Below, one piece after another: positions 61,219 to 64,000 of a DNA stretch of 64,000 bases (position 1 is the first letter of the stretch; every line of letters begins with the position of its first letter). The notes under the pieces are model-generated. The model made no database searches and was not told where the DNA came from. It saw nothing but the letters and a program-made list of their open reading frames with translations. The position numbers were made by a program, and so were the translations under genes. The DNA is from Dehalococcoidia bacterium (GTDB taxonomy: Bacteria > Chloroflexota > Dehalococcoidia > Dehalococcoidales > UBA2162). The DNA is taken from positions 62,001-126,000 of the forward strand of contig DUFA01000107.1 of NCBI GenBank assembly GCA_011191975.1, written 5' to 3'.

Positions 61219-61950
61219 ATGTTAAATAATCAACAGGATGCTTTTGGTCATAGTTTATATGACTACTTACAAGGTAAAGCTGAGTTCCAGATCGTTGAAA
61301 GAGATGATGGGTATATTGAATCCGAAAGACTTCAAGGGTATTTCAACCAATACAAGGACTGGCGTCCAATTGAGAAGACGGCTATGAGGTTCGTACGGGG
61401 TAGAGTCTTGGATATAGGCTGTGGCGCTGGCAGACATGCCTTATACCTTCAAGAGAAAGAGCATGATGTTGTTGGAATAGACATTTCCCCATTAGCAATC
61501 AAGGTGTGTAAGGAGAGAGGATTTAGAGATGCTAGACTTGTATCAATAAATCAGATTAGTCCCAAACTCGGTGTATTTGACACAGTGATTATGATGGGTA
61601 ACAACTTTGGTTTATTTGGCAGTTTTAAAAAAGCAAAACACCTGCTCGGTAAACTCAGCAAGATAACTTCACAAAGAGGCAGGATAATTGCCAGTACTAA
61701 TGATGTGTACAACAATAAGATTCCAGAGCATTTTGAGTATCAAGCATCAAATAGAAGTAAGGGTAAAATGTCAGGGCAGCTACGAATCAAGGTTAGATAC
61801 AAGAGATACTCTACACCTTGGTTTGACTATCTTATAGTGTCCAAGAATGAGATGGAGAGTATTCTTGAGGGGACTGGTTGGGTGGTGAAAAAGTACATAG
61901 ATTCTGATAACTCCTATTACATGGCAATCCTTGAAAAGGTCAAACCTTAA
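61219..61950 (+). CDS. Class I SAM-dependent methyltransferase
   Basis: The 243-residue protein has motif I RVLDIGCGAGRHALYLQEK near residue 66, VVGIDISPLAIKVCKERG (post-I) and VFDTVIMMGNNFGLFG (motif IV-like). It is a small-molecule type (methyltransferase-25/11 group) with substrate unknown. The preceding leader motif is shared with the next gene. Confidence 0.82.
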   Translation: MLNNQQDAFGHSLYDYLQGKAEFQIVERDDGYIESERLQGYFNQYKDWRPIEKTAMRFVRGRVLDIGCGAGRHALYLQEKEHDVVGIDISPLAIKVCKERGFRDARLVSINQISPKLGVFDTVIMMGNNFGLFGSFKKAKHLLGKLSKITSQRGRIIASTNDVYNNKIPEHFEYQASNRSKGKMSGQLRIKVRYKRYSTPWFDYLIVSKNEMESILEGTGWVVKKYIDSDNSYYMAILEKVKP

Positions 61951-61960
61951 TGGTTAAGCT

Positions 61961-61993
61961 GCCAACTGAAGAGATTGGAAAGTAAGAAAGGAG
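61961..61993 (+). promoter_or_regulatory. Leader motif with CTGAAGAGATTGG (copy 2)
   Basis: CCAACTGAAGAGATTGG (CCAA/TTGG hairpin) followed by AAGTAAGAAAGGAG sits just before the SnoaL-like gene at 62002, parallel to the element before the methyltransferase gene. Confidence 0.45.
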
Positions 61994-62001
61994 TATAAAC
62001 A

Positions 62002-62442
62002 ATGTCAACTGTAGAAGAGATAAACATGGAAAGTATTCACCGTTGTACAGAAGAATTCATGAACCAGAAAAATATATCGTTATTACCTGAGTTGTTCACG
62101 GAAGATTTTATCAATCATCCTAATGAAGGAGAAGATGTTGTAGGTCTGGACATTTTAAGGAAAGCGACTGAGATGACATTACATGCTTTTCCTGACTTTC
62201 ACTATGAGATAGTAGAAATGTTTGCTGTGGAAGACAAAATAGCTGTTGTATATAGGCAAACAGGGACTTTCAAGGGAGAGTACATGGGTATACAGCCAAC
62301 TGGCAAGAAATTTAATATCAGGTCGATATACGTATGTAGAATGAAGGATGGAAAACAAGCCGAAGCTTGGGGATGTAATGACCTATTAACTGCTTTCATA
62401 CAACTTGGCGTAATTCCTCCACCTTTTGTAATTCCAGAATAA
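62002..62442 (+). CDS. SnoaL-like ester-cyclase family protein
   Basis: The 146-residue protein reads MESIHRCTEEFMNQKNISLL at the N-terminus, then AVEDKIAVVYRQTGTFKGEYMGIQPTG and LLTAFIQLGVIPPPF. It is the family's canonical form and resembles the 10084 protein in IQPTG. AAGGAG site. Confidence 0.86.
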   Translation: MSTVEEINMESIHRCTEEFMNQKNISLLPELFTEDFINHPNEGEDVVGLDILRKATEMTLHAFPDFHYEIVEMFAVEDKIAVVYRQTGTFKGEYMGIQPTGKKFNIRSIYVCRMKDGKQAEAWGCNDLLTAFIQLGVIPPPFVIPE

Positions 62443-62457
62443 CAGGAGCAGAAACAT

Positions 62458-62856
62458 ATGGGAATTGAAGAGAATAAAGAGGTTGCTAGTGTGAAATACC
62501 CACGTATATATGCAGATGAATCTGGTGAAACGCATTTTGATGACGTTGAAATTGAACTTACGCCAACTATCGCTGCTCCACCAGCACCTCCAATAAACCT
62601 TTCATCTCCTATGCCAGCAACTCAATTTATTTATTATTCTTTCCCCGCCGGATATATAGGTGAATGGCACCCTGTTCCACACCGACAGATATTCTTCATT
62701 CTTTCAGGTGAGATTGCGGGAGAGGTAAGTGATGGTGAGGTGAGAACCTTCAAAACAGGAGATACTGTTCTTGGTGAAGATACGGTAGGGAAAGGTCATA
62801 GGACTTGGGTTACCAGTGATACTGACGTACTCACGGCAGTCGTGCAATTATCATAA
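62458..62856 (+). CDS. Cupin-domain protein
   Basis: The 132-residue protein contains the cupin motif region WHPVPHRQIFFILSGEIAGEVSDGE near residue 73 and a second strand set KTGDTVLGEDTVGKGHRTWV. It starts IEENKEVASVKYPRIY. Its motifs differ from the HCP-type cupins of the accessory region, so it belongs to another branch. It may act with the preceding SnoaL and following EthD genes. Confidence 0.75.
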   Translation: MGIEENKEVASVKYPRIYADESGETHFDDVEIELTPTIAAPPAPPINLSSPMPATQFIYYSFPAGYIGEWHPVPHRQIFFILSGEIAGEVSDGEVRTFKTGDTVLGEDTVGKGHRTWVTSDTDVLTAVVQLS

Positions 62857-62874
62857 GTAAAAGGAGAAAAAGCG

Positions 62875-63186
62875 ATTCGTGGATCAGTAATGTATCCGAA
62901 TGATCCCGATAAGAAATTCGACATGGATTATTACCTCAACAAACATATGCCAATGCTACATGAAACACTTAACCCGGTAGGTTTAATCAAAACTGAGGTA
63001 GACAAAGGACTAAGAGGGCAAGGAGAAAATACACCACCTGCATATCGTGTTATCTGTCACTTATACTTCAACAGTATGGAAGACTTTCAAAAGATAGAAC
63101 CTTATGCAGCAGAATTATTTGCTGATGTCCCTAAATATACCGATATAGTACCCGTTGTCCAGATAAGTGAAATAGTCCAGGGATAG
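62875..63186 (+). CDS. EthD-domain protein, non-standard start
   Basis: The family N-terminus (MIxGSVMYPNDPDKKFDMDYY) shows that coding begins upstream of the track's ATG at 62890. In frame are ATT-CGT-GGA-TCA-GTA before that ATG, and AAGGAG lies nine bases upstream of the ATT. There is no ATG, GTG or TTG in frame. ATT 62875 is therefore the best start, or the original ATG was mutated. The HMPMLHETL and VICHLYFNSMEDFQK segments are typical of EthD proteins. Length from ATT is 103 residues. Confidence 0.65.
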   Translation: MRGSVMYPNDPDKKFDMDYYLNKHMPMLHETLNPVGLIKTEVDKGLRGQGENTPPAYRVICHLYFNSMEDFQKIEPYAAELFADVPKYTDIVPVVQISEIVQG

Positions 63187-63197
63187 TCAGCCCGTTA

Positions 63198-64000
63198 TCA
63201 ACTCTCATCCAGTATCTTGTACATATCACGGTAGGAACGACCGAAATCGGGATCGGCTTCAGGCAGTTTTTCCTTCAACAAATTCATCTTTTCGATGAAC
63301 TGCTCTCTGTTTCCGCTTTTCACTATGTCTGCCCAGGTTGCGGCAGTCTTCATGAACAGTTCCTCCATTTCGGAAAGCCCAGGCAGATTCATCTGAATCG
63401 ATGCATAGAGTTCAGGATCCTCGGTGATCACACTCTCGGCCAGCGTCAACAATACACGGTAGGTTGGACCGCCGATAGCCTTCATTTTCTGAAGCTGTTC
63501 GAAGCCGAGAAGCACATCCGCCGATGCGATAGCGATGAAATGAGACAGACCAAGGACGACAGCCATCAGGTGGTCGTGCTCCTCAGGCGTCATCATCGTC
63601 ACCAGCCCACCTTTTTCAGTCAGGTTATCTCTTACCTTATTCGCTATCGTCTGTTCGGCGTCATTGGTGGGGGTAAGGATGAAATTCTGGTTACGGGCAC
63701 TCCTGGCACCGGGACCGAAGACAGGATGAGTTCCCAGTACGGTCACATTATCCAGGTATTCATGCATAACTCTGACCGGCATCACCTTGACCGAGGTTAC
63801 ATCCATCACTACCTGGCCGGAAGAAAGGTACGGTTTCAACTGTTTGATTACGCCGGTAAAACTGTCAATCGGCACGGAAACAATTATCAAACCGGCACCA
63901 TTAACAGCCTGTGCAAGGTCCGTTTCAATATCCGCACCAAGTTCGCGACCGGCAGCCAGCAGCTTCCCCTTATCTCGCCCGTACAGAATTACTTCTTTAC
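63198..64000 (-). CDS. Prephenate dehydrogenase (partial, 5' end outside window)
   Basis: The track's ORF stops at an internal start, but the frame is open to base 64000 and continues KEVILYGRDKGKLLAAGREL, which is part of the N-terminal Rossmann domain. The C-terminal part shows GLIIVSVPIDSF, VMDVTSVK, THPVFGPGARS, MMTPEEHDHLMAVVLGLSHF (substrate-binding histidine) and GPTYRVLLTLAESV. The enzyme converts prephenate to 4-hydroxyphenylpyruvate in tyrosine synthesis. The missing first ~30 residues and start lie beyond the right edge. Confidence 0.85.
   Translation of the reverse strand, partial: KEVILYGRDKGKLLAAGRELGADIETDLAQAVNGAGLIIVSVPIDSFTGVIKQLKPYLSSGQVVMDVTSVKVMPVRVMHEYLDNVTVLGTHPVFGPGARSARNQNFILTPTNDAEQTIANKVRDNLTEKGGLVTMMTPEEHDHLMAVVLGLSHFIAIASADVLLGFEQLQKMKAIGGPTYRVLLTLAESVITEDPELYASIQMNLPGLSEMEELFMKTAATWADIVKSGNREQFIEKMNLLKEKLPEADPDFGRSYRDMYKILDES

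Overview
The window looks like a chromosomal segment of an anaerobic, moderately AT-rich bacterium, most likely a Dehalococcoidia-type Chloroflexota. This is an inference from gene content: an rplI-dnaB-dnaD-helicase-loader cluster, a Tat-exported formate dehydrogenase with a NrfD-type rather than cytochrome b anchor, and many small family-expanded NTF2-like, cupin and alpha/beta-hydrolase genes. No 16S rRNA gene is present, so the taxonomy is not proven.

Layout. (1) 1-7.5 kb, minus strand: one tight housekeeping operon read from corA to coaBC, with a queuosine-precursor transporter, a metallo-hydrolase, a Mut7-C protein, Nnr, CoaX, separately encoded CoaC and CoaB, a YpeA-like acetyltransferase and two small membrane proteins. 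(2) 7.5-32 kb: an accessory region starting at a tRNA(CAT) gene. Degenerate copies of that tRNA's 3' end follow several of the cargo genes, and two tyrosine-recombinase remnants with a shared leader lie inside. I read it as repeated site-specific insertion followed by decay. Cargo includes four alpha/beta-hydrolases, three related cupins, a repeat-containing lipoprotein, acetyltransferases, a MerR/TipAS regulator and small membrane proteins. (3) 32.3-42.3 kb: a degenerate tRNA-like sequence, an EthD protein, an oligopeptide-type ABC importer (dppBCDF) behind two near-identical tandem promoters, and a PpiC - GldA-like - GldF-like - GldG-like - DUF4340 operon. (4) 42.4-46.8 kb, minus: HNH protein, a helicase loader with two fused AAA+ domains, DnaD-like protein, DnaB and ribosomal protein L9. 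(5) 47-57.2 kb, plus: a selenium island, described next. (6) 57.4-63.2 kb: an array of small NTF2/SnoaL-like, muconolactone-isomerase-like, cupin, methyltransferase and EthD genes. Four exactly 28-nt stem-loops lie between the genes. (7) A prephenate dehydrogenase gene runs off the right edge.

The selenium island is the most coherent system. fdhA has an in-frame TGA at 47711 exactly where formate dehydrogenases carry selenocysteine, followed by a bacterial-SECIS-like hairpin. FdhB, a NrfD-type anchor, FdhE, TatA and TatC follow, matching the Tat signal on FdhA. Next come a YedE-type selenium transporter, a DUF3343 protein, a ribokinase/NAD(P)H-hydrate-dehydratase-like protein and a TusA-like protein. 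The last piece is selC, the tRNA-Sec gene, at 57118-57214. Demand (seleno-FDH), export (Tat), selenium uptake and handling, and the decoding tRNA therefore sit within 10 kb. A small ORF with its own TGA and a very strong ribosome-binding site lies directly before yedE and is a candidate small selenoprotein or selenium-sensing leader peptide. selA, selB and selD are not in the window.
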